Assembly: GCF_013177695.1 (NCBI RefSeq)
Contig: NZ_WOEY01000051.1
Location: 1-64,000 of the forward strand
DNA: 64,000 nucleotides
Source of the DNA: Paraburkholderia solitsugae
Lineage (GTDB): Bacteria > Pseudomonadota > Gammaproteobacteria > Burkholderiales > Burkholderiaceae
Direction: 5' to 3'
Of the stretch, positions 18,718-29,523 are shown piece after piece; the stretch's first letter is position 1, and each line of letters starts with the position of its first letter. A program made the translations under genes and the position numbers. The notes beneath the pieces were generated by a model that did not search any database, was not told the DNA's origin, and saw nothing but the letters and a program-made list of their open reading frames with translations.

Positions 18718-19220
18718 GCCTCTTCCTCTTCTTCGTCTTCTTCCTCGTCGTCACCGCCGAGTTGTTCGAGCGCGACGGCGAGGTTCGCCATTTCGACGGC
18801 CACGCGTGCTGCGTCACGACCCTTCTCGGTCATACGCGCGACGGCTTGCTCGTCGTTTTCCGTGGTCAGCACGGCGTTCGCGACCGGAATGCCGAAATCG
18901 AGGCCGATACGCGTGATGCCCGCGCCGCTTTCGTTCGACACCAGTTCGAAGTGGTACGTCTCGCCGCGAATCACCGCGCCCAGCGCGATCAGTGCGTCGA
19001 ATTGCGCGCTTTCGGCGAGCTTTTGCAGCGCCAGCGGGATTTCCAGCGCGCCCGGCACGGTAACCAGCAGCACGTCTTCGCCGGTCACACCGAGGCGTTC
19101 GAGTTCTTCGATGCACGAATCCGCGAGACCGTTGCAGACGGGTTCGTTAAAACGCGCCTGGACGATGCCGATACGCAGTCCGTCGCCGTCGAGATTCGGT
19201 TGGTATTGTCCGATTTCCAT
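18714..19220 (-). CDS. ribH: 6,7-dimethyl-8-ribityllumazine synthase
   Basis: A 168-residue enzyme joining the ribityl pyrimidine and dihydroxybutanone phosphate in riboflavin synthesis; it normally assembles as a pentamer or 60-mer. Motifs [38 protein letters not shown] and [13 protein letters not shown] are intact. The C-terminus carries an unusual acidic run ([12 protein letters not shown]), probably surface-exposed and dispensable for catalysis. It is 50 bases after ribBA. Confidence 0.97.
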   Translation of the reverse strand: MEIGQYQPNLDGDGLRIGIVQARFNEPVCNGLADSCIEELERLGVTGEDVLLVTVPGALEIPLALQKLAESAQFDALIALGAVIRGETYHFELVSNESGAGITRIGLDFGIPVANAVLTTENDEQAVARMTEKGRDAARVAVEMANLAVALEQLGGDDEEEDEEEEEA

Positions 19221-19270
19221 GTGAATTCCGTAGTGTTTTGAGTTGGCGCTTAAGCGCGTGAATGGTCGGA

Positions 19271-20407
<1,137 letters not shown>

Positions 20408-20535
20408 GTTGGCGGAGTTTTTCGAAGAAAGCGCGTATTTTACGCCACGCGCGCGCCCGCGTCGCCTGCGCCGGATGGCATAGGCCGTTTGGCCGGGCAG
20501 TTGGCTTGTCTGGTGGAGGTTTGACAGGGTGACGT

Positions 20536-20544
20536 TGCTATAAT
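20536..20544 (+). promoter_or_regulatory. extended -10 element for ilvD
   Basis: TGC followed by a perfect TATAAT (20539-20544), 64 bases before the ilvD start. The nearby TTGACA at 20521 is only 12 bases upstream, too close for a standard -35, so an extended -10 promoter is the likelier reading. Confidence 0.5.
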
Positions 20545-20608
20545 TCGTCGCGCCCGCGAGGGCCGCTTCCAGACAACAATTTCCCCCGCTAAACGTTCGA
20601 GACAGATC

Positions 20609-22471
20609 ATGCCGCACTATCGCTCACGCACATCGACTCATGGCCGCAACATGGCCGGCGCCCGCGCCTTGTGGCGCGCTACCGGAATGAAAGACGACGA
20701 TTTCGGCAAGCCGATTATCGCGGTGGTGAACTCGTTCACCCAGTTCGTGCCGGGCCATGTGCATTTGCGCGATCTGGGCGCGCTGGTTGCGAAGGAAATC
20801 GAAGCGGCGGGAGGTGTGGCCAAGGAATTCAACACCATCGCGGTGGACGACGGCATCGCCATGGGCCACGGCGGCATGCTCTATTCGCTGCCTTCGCGCG
20901 AGCTGATCGCCGACTCGGTGGAATACATGGTCAACGCGCACTGCGCCGACGCCATGGTCTGCATTTCCAATTGCGACAAGATCACCCCGGGCATGCTGAT
21001 GGCCGCCATGCGCCTGAACATCCCCGTCGTGTTCGTTTCCGGCGGTCCAATGGAAGCGGGCAAGGTCAAATCGCCGACGGACGGCCAGGTGATCGCCAAG
21101 ATCGACCTGATCGACGCGATGATCAAGGCGGGCGACTCCAGGGTCAGCGACGCCGAAGTGGCGGAGATCGAGCGCAGCGCCTGCCCGACGTGCGGTTCCT
21201 GCTCGGGCATGTTCACCGCGAACTCGATGAACTGCCTGACCGAGGCGATCGGCCTGGCGTTGCCCGGCAACGGCACGATCGTCGCCACGCACGCATGGCG
21301 CAAGGGCCTGTTCGAACAGGCTGGCCGTCTCGTGGTGGACCTGTGCCGCCGCTACTATCAGGAAGAAGACGCGTCGGTCCTGCCGCGCAGCATCGCCAGC
21401 AAGCAGGCGTTCGAGAACGCTATGGCGCTCGACGTCGCCATGGGCGGTTCGACCAATACCGTGCTGCACCTGCTGGCAGCGGCGCAGGAAGGCGGTGTCG
21501 ATTTCACGATGTCCGACATCGATCGCATCTCGCGCAAGGTGCCGTGCCTGTGCAAAGTGGCACCCGCCACCGACAAATTCCATATCGAAGACGTGCATCG
21601 TGCCGGCGGCATTCCCGGCATTCTCGGCGAACTGGCCCGCGCGGAGCTGCTGGATCTGTCTTGCGGCAACGTGCATAGCGGCACGCTGGGCAATGCGATC
21701 GCCAAGTGGGACGTCGCCGGCAGCGCGGGTGAAGAAGCGCAGAAATTCTTCCGCGCGGCCCCTGGCGGCATTCCGACTACCGTTGCGTTCAGCCAGGAAG
21801 CCACGTACACGTCGCTGGATACCGACCGCAAGACCGGCTGCATCCGCAGCAAGCAGGACGCGTATTCGAAAGACGGCGGCCTCGCCGTGCTCTACGGCAA
21901 CCTCGCGGAGAAGGGCTGCATCGTCAAGACCGCGGGTGTCGACGAATCACAATGGATCTTCTCCGGGCGCGCGCGCGTTTTCGAGAGCCAGGACGACGCC
22001 GTCGAAGCCATTCTGGGCGACAAGGTCGTAGCGGGCGACGTGGTCGTGATCCGTTACGAAGGCCCCAAGGGCGGCCCCGGCATGCAGGAAATGCTTTACC
22101 CCACGTCGTATCTGAAATCCAAGGGCCTGGGTAAGACCTGCGCGCTGTTTACCGATGGCCGCTTCTCCGGCGGTTCGTCAGGGCTGGTGATCGGGCATGC
22201 GTCGCCGGAAGCAGCCGAAGGCGGCACGATCGGTCTGGTGGAAGAGGGCGATGTGATCGAGATCGACATTCCTAACCGCAAGATGCACCTGGTGGTGTCG
22301 GACGAGGAACTGGTACGCCGTCGCGCAGCCATGGAGGCACGCGGCGACAAGGCCTGGATGCCGGTGAATCGTGAACGCGTGGTGTCGCAAGCCTTGCAGG
22401 CCTACGCGGCGCTGGCGACCTCCGCCGACCGCGGCGCCGTGCGAGACCTCTCGCAATTGAAGCGCAAGTGA
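20609..22471 (+). CDS. ilvD: dihydroxy-acid dehydratase
   Basis: A 620-residue iron-sulfur enzyme dehydrating 2,3-dihydroxy acids to 2-oxo acids in isoleucine, valine and pantothenate synthesis. Cluster ligands are visible in NCDKITPGM (Cys122) and [11 protein letters not shown] (about 192-202); [16 protein letters not shown] is the conserved C-terminal active-site block. Length matches the E. coli-type enzyme. It is divergent from ribBA and has its own promoter and terminator, so it is an independent unit. Confidence 0.96.
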   Translation: MPHYRSRTSTHGRNMAGARALWRATGMKDDDFGKPIIAVVNSFTQFVPGHVHLRDLGALVAKEIEAAGGVAKEFNTIAVDDGIAMGHGGMLYSLPSRELIADSVEYMVNAHCADAMVCISNCDKITPGMLMAAMRLNIPVVFVSGGPMEAGKVKSPTDGQVIAKIDLIDAMIKAGDSRVSDAEVAEIERSACPTCGSCSGMFTANSMNCLTEAIGLALPGNGTIVATHAWRKGLFEQAGRLVVDLCRRYYQEEDASVLPRSIASKQAFENAMALDVAMGGSTNTVLHLLAAAQEGGVDFTMSDIDRISRKVPCLCKVAPATDKFHIEDVHRAGGIPGILGELARAELLDLSCGNVHSGTLGNAIAKWDVAGSAGEEAQKFFRAAPGGIPTTVAFSQEATYTSLDTDRKTGCIRSKQDAYSKDGGLAVLYGNLAEKGCIVKTAGVDESQWIFSGRARVFESQDDAVEAILGDKVVAGDVVVIRYEGPKGGPGMQEMLYPTSYLKSKGLGKTCALFTDGRFSGGSSGLVIGHASPEAAEGGTIGLVEEGDVIEIDIPNRKMHLVVSDEELVRRRAAMEARGDKAWMPVNRERVVSQALQAYAALATSADRGAVRDLSQLKRK

Positions 22472-22495
22472 GATGGAACTGAAGCGTATCCGACC

Positions 22496-22558
22496 GGCTC
22501 GTTGAAGCACGAGCCGTGAAGACGGGCGGCGTCCGCAACGGACGCCGCCCGCGTTTTT
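22496..22558 (+). terminator. ilvD terminator region
   Basis: A first hairpin CGGCTCGT/ACGAGCCG (22496-22517) is followed by a strong one, CGGGCGGCGTCCG/CGGACGCCGCCCG with loop CAA (22523-22551), and TTTTT. Confidence 0.85.
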
Positions 22559-22571
22559 CAACCGCTCGAAC

Positions 22572-23450
22572 CTACTGCGCCAGCGCTGACAGCAACTGAT
22601 TCTTAACGATCGCTGTCGCCAGCGGCTGCCGGCCAAACTCGTACCAGCCGATATGCCGGCGCCACGTGGTGCCGGGAATCGGTTTTACATACAAGAGTGG
22701 GTCATCGTCCCACGCGGCATGCCGCAGGCGCGGCACAATCGATATCCCAACGTTTTGCCGCACCAGATCGGCAATCGCAGCAATCGAGTTCATTTCAAGC
22801 ACGAGGTTGACCTCCACGCGCAAGCGGCGCAGCAGGCTGGTGACATGTGCGCCGGTGAGCGATGTCGCTTCGAAGCCAATGAACGGGAAGCGCTTGAGCA
22901 GCGAGGTCACCGGCGCGTCGGCCGGCGCAATCGCCGGATTGGCCAGCAGCACCAGGGGTTCGTCGTACAGACGCTCCCACAACTCGGGCAACGTGGTCGC
23001 CCTCGGCTCACTGATGATCACCGCCGCGTCGATCTCTCCGGCACGCACCTGACGTTCCAGGTCCGGGGTGCTGCCATGCGTGAGGCGCACATTCAGGCCA
23101 GGGTAAGACACCTTCAAGCGGATCACGTTTGCCGCCAGAAAGCCCATTGAGGAAACGGTCGAGCCTATCGTGATCGAACCCTCGAAGCTGCGCTCGTCGG
23201 CCACGCCGCGCAGCAGCGAGTCGTAGGCGGCGACTACCATGCGCGCCTGCTCGATGATCGAGCGGCCGGCATCATTTAACTGGATGCTGCGTCCGCTGCG
23301 GTCGAACAACTGCCGCTGGCACACACGTTCCAGCGTGCGCATCTGCGCGCCGACGGCGGCGTGCGTGAGCGCCATGCGATCGGCTGCTGCGGCCATTGTT
23401 CCGTGTTTCTCGATCGCCAGAAACGTCCGGAGCATACGAATTTCACTCAT
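22572..23450 (-). CDS. LysR-family transcriptional regulator
   Basis: A 292-residue regulator. The winged helix-turn-helix occupies residues about 4-62 (EIRMLRTFLAIEKHGTMAAAADRMALTHAAVGAQMRTLE split over the fold), followed by an effector-binding domain with the two periplasmic-binding-like lobes. The ATG at 23448-23450 has AGGAGG seven bases upstream and is preferred over 23486. It is divergent from the C45 acyltransferase-hydrolase-transporter genes across a 284-base promoter region, the standard LysR position, and probably controls them in response to their substrate. Confidence 0.9.
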   Translation of the reverse strand: MSEIRMLRTFLAIEKHGTMAAAADRMALTHAAVGAQMRTLERVCQRQLFDRSGRSIQLNDAGRSIIEQARMVVAAYDSLLRGVADERSFEGSITIGSTVSSMGFLAANVIRLKVSYPGLNVRLTHGSTPDLERQVRAGEIDAAVIISEPRATTLPELWERLYDEPLVLLANPAIAPADAPVTSLLKRFPFIGFEATSLTGAHVTSLLRRLRVEVNLVLEMNSIAAIADLVRQNVGISIVPRLRHAAWDDDPLLYVKPIPGTTWRRHIGWYEFGRQPLATAIVKNQLLSALAQ

Positions 23451-23734
23451 GCAAAACCTCCTGAAAGGCGGCCGGGAAGGGCGCAAACGACGCGTTTTCC
23501 CGGTGCCGCCGTGCGTTGCATGATCGCATAATACGAAAAAAAATCTTTCCTTTGCGACAAGAAAATAACGCTTTTTATTTTATTTCTCTCGCCCGAGAAT
23601 CGGTTCATCAAGTTGAGCCGATGCCAGCAGCGCTGACGCGTAGCGGACCGGGCGTGGTGCCCGTAGTTAGCCTCTTCGCGACCTTCGACGCGTTCGACTG
23701 ACTCGGTGCTTTCCAGGGTGAGGAGTCCCACACG

Positions 23735-24868
23735 ATGTCGCAAATCCAGCAATTTCCTTTTGTCAGTGTGTCCGGCAAACCGTATGACCGCGGCGTGCAA
23801 TACGGCCGCGCGGTGGCCGCGCGCGTGCATTTGAGCGCTTCCCGATATGGGCAGACGCTGCGCAATATCGGCTACAGCGAAGCGTCGCAGATGGCGCTGA
23901 TCCGTTCGCTCGAACAGGCCATCGGCGAGTTTCAGCCGGCGTATCTGGAAGAAATGCGGGGCATCGCCGCCGGTGCCGAGGTGTCTTACGAGGACATCGT
24001 GATGATCAACGCCCGTACCGAGGTGCTGGCGAAGGCGCGTGTGGAAAAGACAATGCCGGCTGACGCCGAGGACGAAGACGGCTGCACGGGCGTGCTGGTG
24101 CTGCCTTCGCGTTCGGCGACTGGGCAACTGATCCACGCGCAGAACTGGGACTGGAAGGCCGATTGTGTCGATACCGGCATCGTCTTGCGTGTGCGCAACG
24201 ACGACGGCCCCGACTTCCTGACGTTCGTCGAGGCAGGCGGCCTTGCGCGCAGCGGGCTGAATGCCGCCGGCGTGTCGATCACGGCGAACTATCTCGAGTC
24301 TGACCGCGACTTTACCCAGCTCGGCGTGCCGCTTTCGCTGCTGCGCCGACGCGTGCTTGAAGAACCGGTGTTCGCCAACGCGCTGCGCGTGATCGCCACA
24401 ACGCCGAAATCATGCTCGAACAACATCATGCTCGGCATGGCCGAAGGCTTCGGCATCGATTTCGAGTGTGCGCCGAACGAGGCTTTCCCGATCTATCCGG
24501 GCGACGATCAGTTGATCGTGCACGCGAACCACTGGATGAGTCCGATCGCCCGCACGAAGCTCCTCGACACGGGCTGCGAGAACTCTCCGGACAGCTATTA
24601 CCGCGACTGGCGCGTGCGTCAATTGCTGAACGCGGCACCCAAGGTGGATCGCAACGCAGTCAAGGCTGCCTTGTTCGATAACTTCGGCACGCCGCACTCG
24701 GTATGCCGTCCGCCACGCATGGGCACGCGGCACACGATGACGGCGACGGTTGCGATGATCCTCATGCATCCGGGCAACGCCGAGATGGATGTCGCGCCAC
24801 TGCCCGCACTTAATCGGATCTTTACCCGTTACAGCCTGGACCACGAGCCGCTGTACGAAGCGACGTGA
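23735..24868 (+). CDS. C45-family (isopenicillin N acyltransferase-like) hydrolase
   Basis: A 377-residue Ntn-type enzyme of peptidase family C45, related to acyl-CoA:6-aminopenicillanic acid acyltransferase. Such precursors cleave themselves before a cysteine that becomes the N-terminal nucleophile; here EDEDGCTGVLV puts it at Cys117. YDRGVQYG near residue 17 and MRGIAAGAEVSYEDIVMINARTE (74-96) are typical of the family's alpha chain, with the beta chain containing HAQNWDW. Members hydrolyse or transfer acyl amides. It is the first gene of a three-gene cassette with a hydrolase and an MHS transporter, suggesting uptake and breakdown of an amide or ester compound. Confidence 0.82.
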   Translation: MSQIQQFPFVSVSGKPYDRGVQYGRAVAARVHLSASRYGQTLRNIGYSEASQMALIRSLEQAIGEFQPAYLEEMRGIAAGAEVSYEDIVMINARTEVLAKARVEKTMPADAEDEDGCTGVLVLPSRSATGQLIHAQNWDWKADCVDTGIVLRVRNDDGPDFLTFVEAGGLARSGLNAAGVSITANYLESDRDFTQLGVPLSLLRRRVLEEPVFANALRVIATTPKSCSNNIMLGMAEGFGIDFECAPNEAFPIYPGDDQLIVHANHWMSPIARTKLLDTGCENSPDSYYRDWRVRQLLNAAPKVDRNAVKAALFDNFGTPHSVCRPPRMGTRHTMTATVAMILMHPGNAEMDVAPLPALNRIFTRYSLDHEPLYEAT

Positions 24869-24949
24869 ACGACCGTTGCCCGCGCGTGCGCCTTGCATCC
24901 CGCTTGAGGCGCCCACGACATGTTTGAGTCTGTGTTGGAGGAATGACAG

Positions 24950-25816
24950 ATGCTTGATATTGCCCAGAAGCCGTCCAGCCCCGGTCACGAGAAAGCGAAG
25001 GCGCTGTACGACCTGGACTCGACCACGGTCTATGCCAGCCGGCACGATCCCCGCTTTCCCTACGCGTTGTATGTGCCGCACGAAATACTGACGCCTGATA
25101 ACGATGTCGAGTTGGTCGTCGTAATGCATGGCACGGGACGGCAATTCACCCAATACCGCGATGCGTTCGCTCCGTTTGGCCGCTGGAATCGCTGCATCGT
25201 GCTATGCCCGCTCTTTCCGGTGGGTGTGCGCGGCGATGGCGAGCGCAACGGCTTCAAGCGTCTCATTGAAGGCGATATCCGTTACGACAAGGTGCTGCTG
25301 GACATGGTGAGCGAAGTCGGCGAGCGCTACGGCAAGCGTTTCGACAAATTCGCGCTGTTCGGCTACTCAGGTGGTGGACAGTACGTCAACCGCTTTGCCT
25401 ACGTTCATCCCGAGCGCCTGTGGGCCGCGTGCATCGGCGCGCCGGGTAACGTCACCGTGCTCGATCAATCGAAAGACTGGTGGCTGGGAGTCGGCGGCTT
25501 CGAGCGGCACTTCGGCAAGCCGTTCGACGTCGCTGCGTTGCAGCGCGTTCCGGTGCAGATGGTGGTTGGCCGGGCCGATCTTGAAACCTGGGAAATCACG
25601 GTGCCCGAGGACAGCCCGATGTATTTGCCCGGCATCAACGACGCCGGGGCGACGCGGCCGGAGCGGCTCAGGACCCTCAAGGCATCATTCGAAGCGGCCG
25701 ACATCCAGGTGCGCTTTGACGAGCTGGACAATATCGCGCACAACGGCATGCAGGTCGTCGAGGTGGTTCAGGACTTTTTTGCGCGGATACTGCGCGAGAT
25801 GCGCGTCGGAGAATAA
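24950..25816 (+). CDS. alpha/beta hydrolase
   Basis: A 288-residue serine hydrolase with GGAGGAAT just ahead of the ATG. The oxyanion segment MHGTG is at residues 59-63 and the nucleophile elbow GYSGGGQ puts the serine at Ser140; a His near residue 270 (NIAHNGMQ) is the likely triad base. It has no signal peptide, so it is cytoplasmic. It lies between the C45 enzyme and the transporter, and its stop overlaps the ribosome binding site of the latter, so the three are one operon. Substrate unknown. Confidence 0.82.
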   Translation: MLDIAQKPSSPGHEKAKALYDLDSTTVYASRHDPRFPYALYVPHEILTPDNDVELVVVMHGTGRQFTQYRDAFAPFGRWNRCIVLCPLFPVGVRGDGERNGFKRLIEGDIRYDKVLLDMVSEVGERYGKRFDKFALFGYSGGGQYVNRFAYVHPERLWAACIGAPGNVTVLDQSKDWWLGVGGFERHFGKPFDVAALQRVPVQMVVGRADLETWEITVPEDSPMYLPGINDAGATRPERLRTLKASFEAADIQVRFDELDNIAHNGMQVVEVVQDFFARILREMRVGE

Positions 25817-25820
25817 AAAC

Positions 25821-27185
25821 ATGTATACCGACAGCGAGGAGACAAAGATCCGGAAAGTCATCTTTTCGACTGTGCTTGGCGGCACGTTCGAATGGTTCGA
25901 CTTCATGGTGTACGGCTACTTTTCGGGCATGATCGCGCGGGCGTTTTTTGGCGGCGCCGGTCGCGATGAATCAATGCTGCTGACATTCGCGACGTTTGCC
26001 GTCGGGTTTCTCGTGAGACCGATTGGTGGCGTCGTGATGGGCATGTATGCGGACCGTGCAGGGCGCGTCAAGGCGCTGTCGTGGATCATGGTCGCGATGT
26101 CGGTGGGTTCGCTGTTGCTGGCTCTGACGCCGGGCTCCGCGACACTGGGAATCGCCGCGCCGATATTGGTGGTGATCGGCCGCCTCGTGCAAGGATTCGC
26201 GGTCGGTGCGCAGTTTGCGCTGTCGTCGGTGACGATTTACGAGGTGGCGCCGCCGGGCAAGAAGATGTTCTACGGCAGTTTCAACATGCTGTCGTTGGGC
26301 ATCGCGGCGATGCTGTCCTCGGGGTGCAGCTATCTGCTGTCGAGGCATCTGTCGCATGCCGAGATGGCGGAATGGGGATGGCGCGTGCCGTTCCTGATCG
26401 GCGCACTGGTCGGGCCGCTCGGCTTTTACATCCGGCATCATGTCGCGGAGTCGGAAGAGTTTCACCGGATGCAGGCACGTCCGGCAGCGCGGGCGCCCTT
26501 GGGCCAGCGCATGCGCGAATTCACCCGCGAGAATGGCGACGCGCTCGTCTGCGCCATGGGCGTGATGATTGCCGGTACTTCGCTGAACTACGTATGGAAC
26601 GCGTATTTGCCAAACTACGCGCAGTACCAGTTGCATCTGTCCTTGAGCTCTTCGCTGCAAGCGGTGTTCGTCACGAGCATCATGGCGTGCGTGCTCTCGC
26701 CGGTATTCGGCAAGCTGGCGGACCGTATCGGCGCCTATCGGCTGTTCTGTTTCTTTATTGCCGGCTGGCTGACGTGTGTGTTTCCGCTGTTCTGGTATTT
26801 GCTGGACTCACCGACAGAAACGAGACTGATGGTGGTGCAGCTGATTGGCATGCTGTTCGTGACGCTGCAAGGGGCCGCGCATCCGGGGATGCTGGTGCAG
26901 ATCTTCACGGTGCAGGGGCGTTCGACCGGTGTGGCGATCGCATATAACACCGCGGTGATGCTGTTTGGCGGGCTGGCGCCTTTGTATATTTCGGTGGTGT
27001 CGCGGTTCACGGACGCCCGTTTCATCCCGCCGAGCTATCTGTTCGGCACCAGCGTGTTGGCGATCTCGCTCGTGCTGGCGACGCGCACGGGGCGCCGGGT
27101 GTTGCGGGACGACCGCATTCAGCGGCGAAGCAGTGCGGCGTTGGCAGCGAATGGTTCAGGGTCGAGCGAAGCGGGCCGAACCTGA
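25821..27185 (+). CDS. MFS transporter, metabolite:H+ symporter type
   Basis: A 454-residue twelve-helix transporter. The opening IFSTVLGGTFEWFDFMVYGYF and the loop MGMYADRAGRVKAL are typical of the MHS subfamily (ProP, KgtP, ShiA relatives), which imports organic acids, osmolytes or aromatic compounds with protons. The ATG at 25821 follows GGAGA by eight bases; the longer frame back to 25371 is overlap with the hydrolase. The last 30 residues are Ser/Arg-rich. As the third gene of the C45 cassette it probably imports the compound the two enzymes process. Confidence 0.87.
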   Translation: MYTDSEETKIRKVIFSTVLGGTFEWFDFMVYGYFSGMIARAFFGGAGRDESMLLTFATFAVGFLVRPIGGVVMGMYADRAGRVKALSWIMVAMSVGSLLLALTPGSATLGIAAPILVVIGRLVQGFAVGAQFALSSVTIYEVAPPGKKMFYGSFNMLSLGIAAMLSSGCSYLLSRHLSHAEMAEWGWRVPFLIGALVGPLGFYIRHHVAESEEFHRMQARPAARAPLGQRMREFTRENGDALVCAMGVMIAGTSLNYVWNAYLPNYAQYQLHLSLSSSLQAVFVTSIMACVLSPVFGKLADRIGAYRLFCFFIAGWLTCVFPLFWYLLDSPTETRLMVVQLIGMLFVTLQGAAHPGMLVQIFTVQGRSTGVAIAYNTAVMLFGGLAPLYISVVSRFTDARFIPPSYLFGTSVLAISLVLATRTGRRVLRDDRIQRRSSAALAANGSGSSEAGRT

Positions 27186-27229
27186 ACTGGCAAGCGTGAA
27201 ACACTTCTTCGTCAAAGCAGGCGCGGTTT

Positions 27230-27514
27230 TCAAGTAGTGGTCAGTCCATCATGACTCAGCGCTGCAGGCAAAGGCTGCGGCTCACAGGCGACCCGAAACT
27301 CGACGGTGAGTCGTATAGCTTCGGGAGACTGCAGGATGCGGAAATGACCGCACCCATTGACGGACACTATCTGCGCATCTTCTACCAGGCAGGCGTAGCT
27401 TGCGCCGTGCTCAAACGGGACGACCCTATCCATCGGGTCGTGAATCACAAGCGTGCGCGCCAGTATGCTGGGGGCAATCCGCTTGACGTTGAGCGCGGTG
27501 CTTCGCCGGATCAC
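27230..27514 (-). pseudogene. C-terminal fragment of an alpha/beta hydrolase
   Basis: About 94 codons matching only the last third of an alpha/beta hydrolase: ARTLVIHDPMDRVVPFEHG is the strand with the catalytic Asp, and VNGCGHFRILQSPEAI is the His loop. A stop codon closes the frame a few codons upstream, and no nucleophile elbow is found, so the N-terminal two-thirds are missing. It marks the start of the decayed stretch. Confidence 0.6.
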
Positions 27515-28585
27515 CCCATTAATTGCGCGGTGCGCTGCTATTTTTGGGTTTCAGATGAGTCTAGCGGCATTGAAGAGTTGCTGTTCGAGCGCGGATGATA
27601 GTCAGTTACCTTCGCGTGGTGTCTGCCGTAGCGGCGCTCCAACCATCTTTCAGTTGAATTGGCCGAGAACTCTTGCATTTGACGCGTTCAGGTTGCGTGG
27701 TTATGTCCACGATCGCGCCTATAACATGATCTGGCGGGCGCTATGGCGGTCAGTCTCAAACGCAATCGACGCCGTACTATCCTCGCTCTTGCATAATTCG
27801 TCATGCCGACGATCTTCGGCAGCTGAGATTATTCGGGGGGCGGATGTCGCGCGAATAAACTTCGCAACCTTTGTTGTGACTCTGAGGAGATGGATCCGTT
27901 TTCATGCATTTTGATTTAATATTACATTATTCATACGTAACTGTCGGCATGTAATATTGGTGCACCCCGAAATGGTGAAGTTATAAAGAGACCGGCTTCT
28001 AAAAAAAGATATGGCGTCAAAAAAAGTTAGATGATAAATTCGCCTGAAGGCATCGGCAGAACCTTCTTGAGAGAACTATAAATTTAGGAAGGATGGGGTA
28101 TTCAACAAATTTCTTTGCTTCCAAAGTTTTGGGCTGGAGGATCACTTGTCGCTTAAGTGGGACGATCTATGCCTTTGCGAATAGGAATTCGTTGTTTGGC
28201 GGCTGGGGACGTGCGTTCGTTAACGGGGCTACTGACGGGGCGACAATATTGAGTTTGGGGCCCGGATTACTCTCATTCCGACGGAAACGTTTTTTGCGAG
28301 AGGTGCATCTATTGCGCGCCGACTCCCCAGTTTCAGGTTGAAAAGGGGCTTGTTAGGTAATCGTGATGACGTTTGGTGCAGAGCGCTATGAGACCTTTAA
28401 TTAACAAGATGCAATAAAGCGGATTGGGTAGCGAAGCGGGTATTGGGAGGTTGAGGTGGCGTCGGGGCGTTTGCATATTTTAAATAATTTCTAGACGACT
28501 GGTTTCGAGATCTTCGAAATGCAAATTAGGTGGTTTCGGTCAGATTGGTTCGAGAGGGGCAAAACACAGGGAGGGATTTAACCTT
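27515..28585. other. decayed, AT-richer stretch without supported genes
   Basis: About 1.07 kb with base composition visibly lower in G+C than the flanks and many stops on both strands. The only frame of note is 28093-28341 (82 codons), described separately. TGCACC and TGGTGA around 27960-27977 faintly resemble an NtrC site but the spacing is wrong. I see no promoter, RNA or complete gene. Confidence 0.5.
28093..28341 (+). CDS. doubtful 82-residue ORF
   Basis: An open frame in AT-rich DNA. It lacks a well-spaced ribosome binding site (AGGAAGG touches the ATG). The central part LFGGWGRAFVNGATDGATI is Gly/Ala-rich and loosely recalls class II bacteriocin peptides, but there is no double-glycine leader and the C-terminus is basic. 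It could be a relic or chance. Confidence 0.2.
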   Translation: MGYSTNFFASKVLGWRITCRLSGTIYAFANRNSLFGGWGRAFVNGATDGATILSLGPGLLSFRRKRFLREVHLLRADSPVSG

Positions 28586-28591
28586 GTGTAT

Positions 28592-29209
28592 CTATCCTCG
28601 AGGGCGTCCGCCGGAAACCTGAGCGATGTTCTCCAGGCTCAGTCGTTTCAAATTGATTCGAAATTTGGTCCCGTAGCCTGTCCGGAGATCGGCAAATCCG
28701 GTACCGATTGTGTCTTCGGTGATGAAACGTTGCCATTGATATTTCAGGTGTCGCCAGACGATCTCGATCATGTTGAGTTCGGGGTTGTGGGCAGCCAGGT
28801 GGAACAGGAGTGCTCTATCATCGATCAGCCAATATTCTCGAGTCGCTTCGCCGGTAGCCTGATGGGTGCTGGCATTGTCCAGGACGATCGCGGGCGGCTA
28901 CCCCTCTCCGGGGGCGAGCAGGTTGTCAATAAATCGCGTCACGTCCGGACCTTTGACGGTGTCGATATCGGTCGTGGATCAGTGTGTTCTTTCCGAAGTC
29001 GAACGCACCGAGCACGCTGCGTCGACACTGTGGATTCGGTTCGATCTCTTGAGGCAAGCCTCGCGGTGACCCGTTCCGTTGAACAGCGGGCGATCCGCAG
29101 AAGCCGGCGCTGGCGGGCCGTTCCTCATCAGCAGGAGCACCGATGCGCGCGTGCGGATGTCGCGATGGCGATGATTCATACCCAGTTGTTCCAAGGTCAG
29201 CTTTTCCAC
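28592..29209 (-). pseudogene. IS630-family transposase remnant
   Basis: Pieces of one transposase in three different frames. N-terminal HTH: EKLTLEQLGMNHRHRDIRTR (from 29209). Middle: RRSVLGAFDFGKNTLIH (near 29000). C-terminal: VKGPDVTRFIDNLLAPGEG, an in-frame TAG, then AIVLDNASTHQATGEATREY, HLAAHNPELNMIEIVWRHLK and LRTGYGTKFRINL to a stop at 28592. NPELNMIE is the IS630 catalytic Glu block. At about 206 codons against roughly 340 in intact copies it is frameshifted, interrupted and internally deleted. Terminal inverted repeats could not be placed. Confidence 0.8.
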
Positions 29210-29328
29210 TCCGGTCAGCGTTAACTGGCATTTCGGCGTTACGCAGCTCCTGACAGCGTTGGGTACTTAACGCTCGATTTTCAAAGTCGATTACACAAAG
29301 AATTTATGTTTACTTCAAAATATCGCAT

Positions 29329-29523
29329 ATGAAAATTAATTTCAATGAAATTATGGCGAAAATCGTTTTGATTTTTCTGCTTGGTGTGGCGATAAATTTT
29401 ATTTTAGGAAGGATTGAAATCCTGGACGGATCAATATGGAAAAGTGTTGTGGTGGGTGTATTATCCGTTGTTTTGGCTGAGGTTTTTTTTGACTATGCTA
29501 ATAGAAAAGGAAATAACCAATGA
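29329..29523 (+). CDS. small two-helix membrane protein, probable bacteriocin immunity protein
   Basis: A 64-residue protein with two hydrophobic segments (about 9-26 and 36-54) and a basic, hydrophilic C-terminus (DYANRKGNNQ). Its stop overlaps the start of the peptide precursor gene by four bases (ATGA at 29520-29523), so both are translated together. A small membrane protein overlapping a microcin precursor is the layout of the colicin V immunity/toxin pair (cvi-cvaC), which is why immunity is inferred; sequence similarity alone does not show it. The gene is strikingly AT-rich compared with its surroundings, a sign of transfer. No good ribosome binding site or promoter is evident upstream. 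Confidence 0.6.
   Translation: MKINFNEIMAKIVLIFLLGVAINFILGRIEILDGSIWKSVVVGVLSVVLAEVFFDYANRKGNNQ

Noticed and set aside
20408..20608. FMN riboswitch sought upstream of ribBA, also looked for before ribD and ribE
   Set aside because: The conserved RFN blocks are absent in all three places.
27950..27985. NtrC-like TGCACC...TGGTGA site
   Set aside because: Spacing is off and no gene starts nearby.
28586..29224. 212-codon plus-strand frame
   Set aside because: It is the reverse strand of the IS630 transposase remnant; the minus strand carries the recognisable protein.
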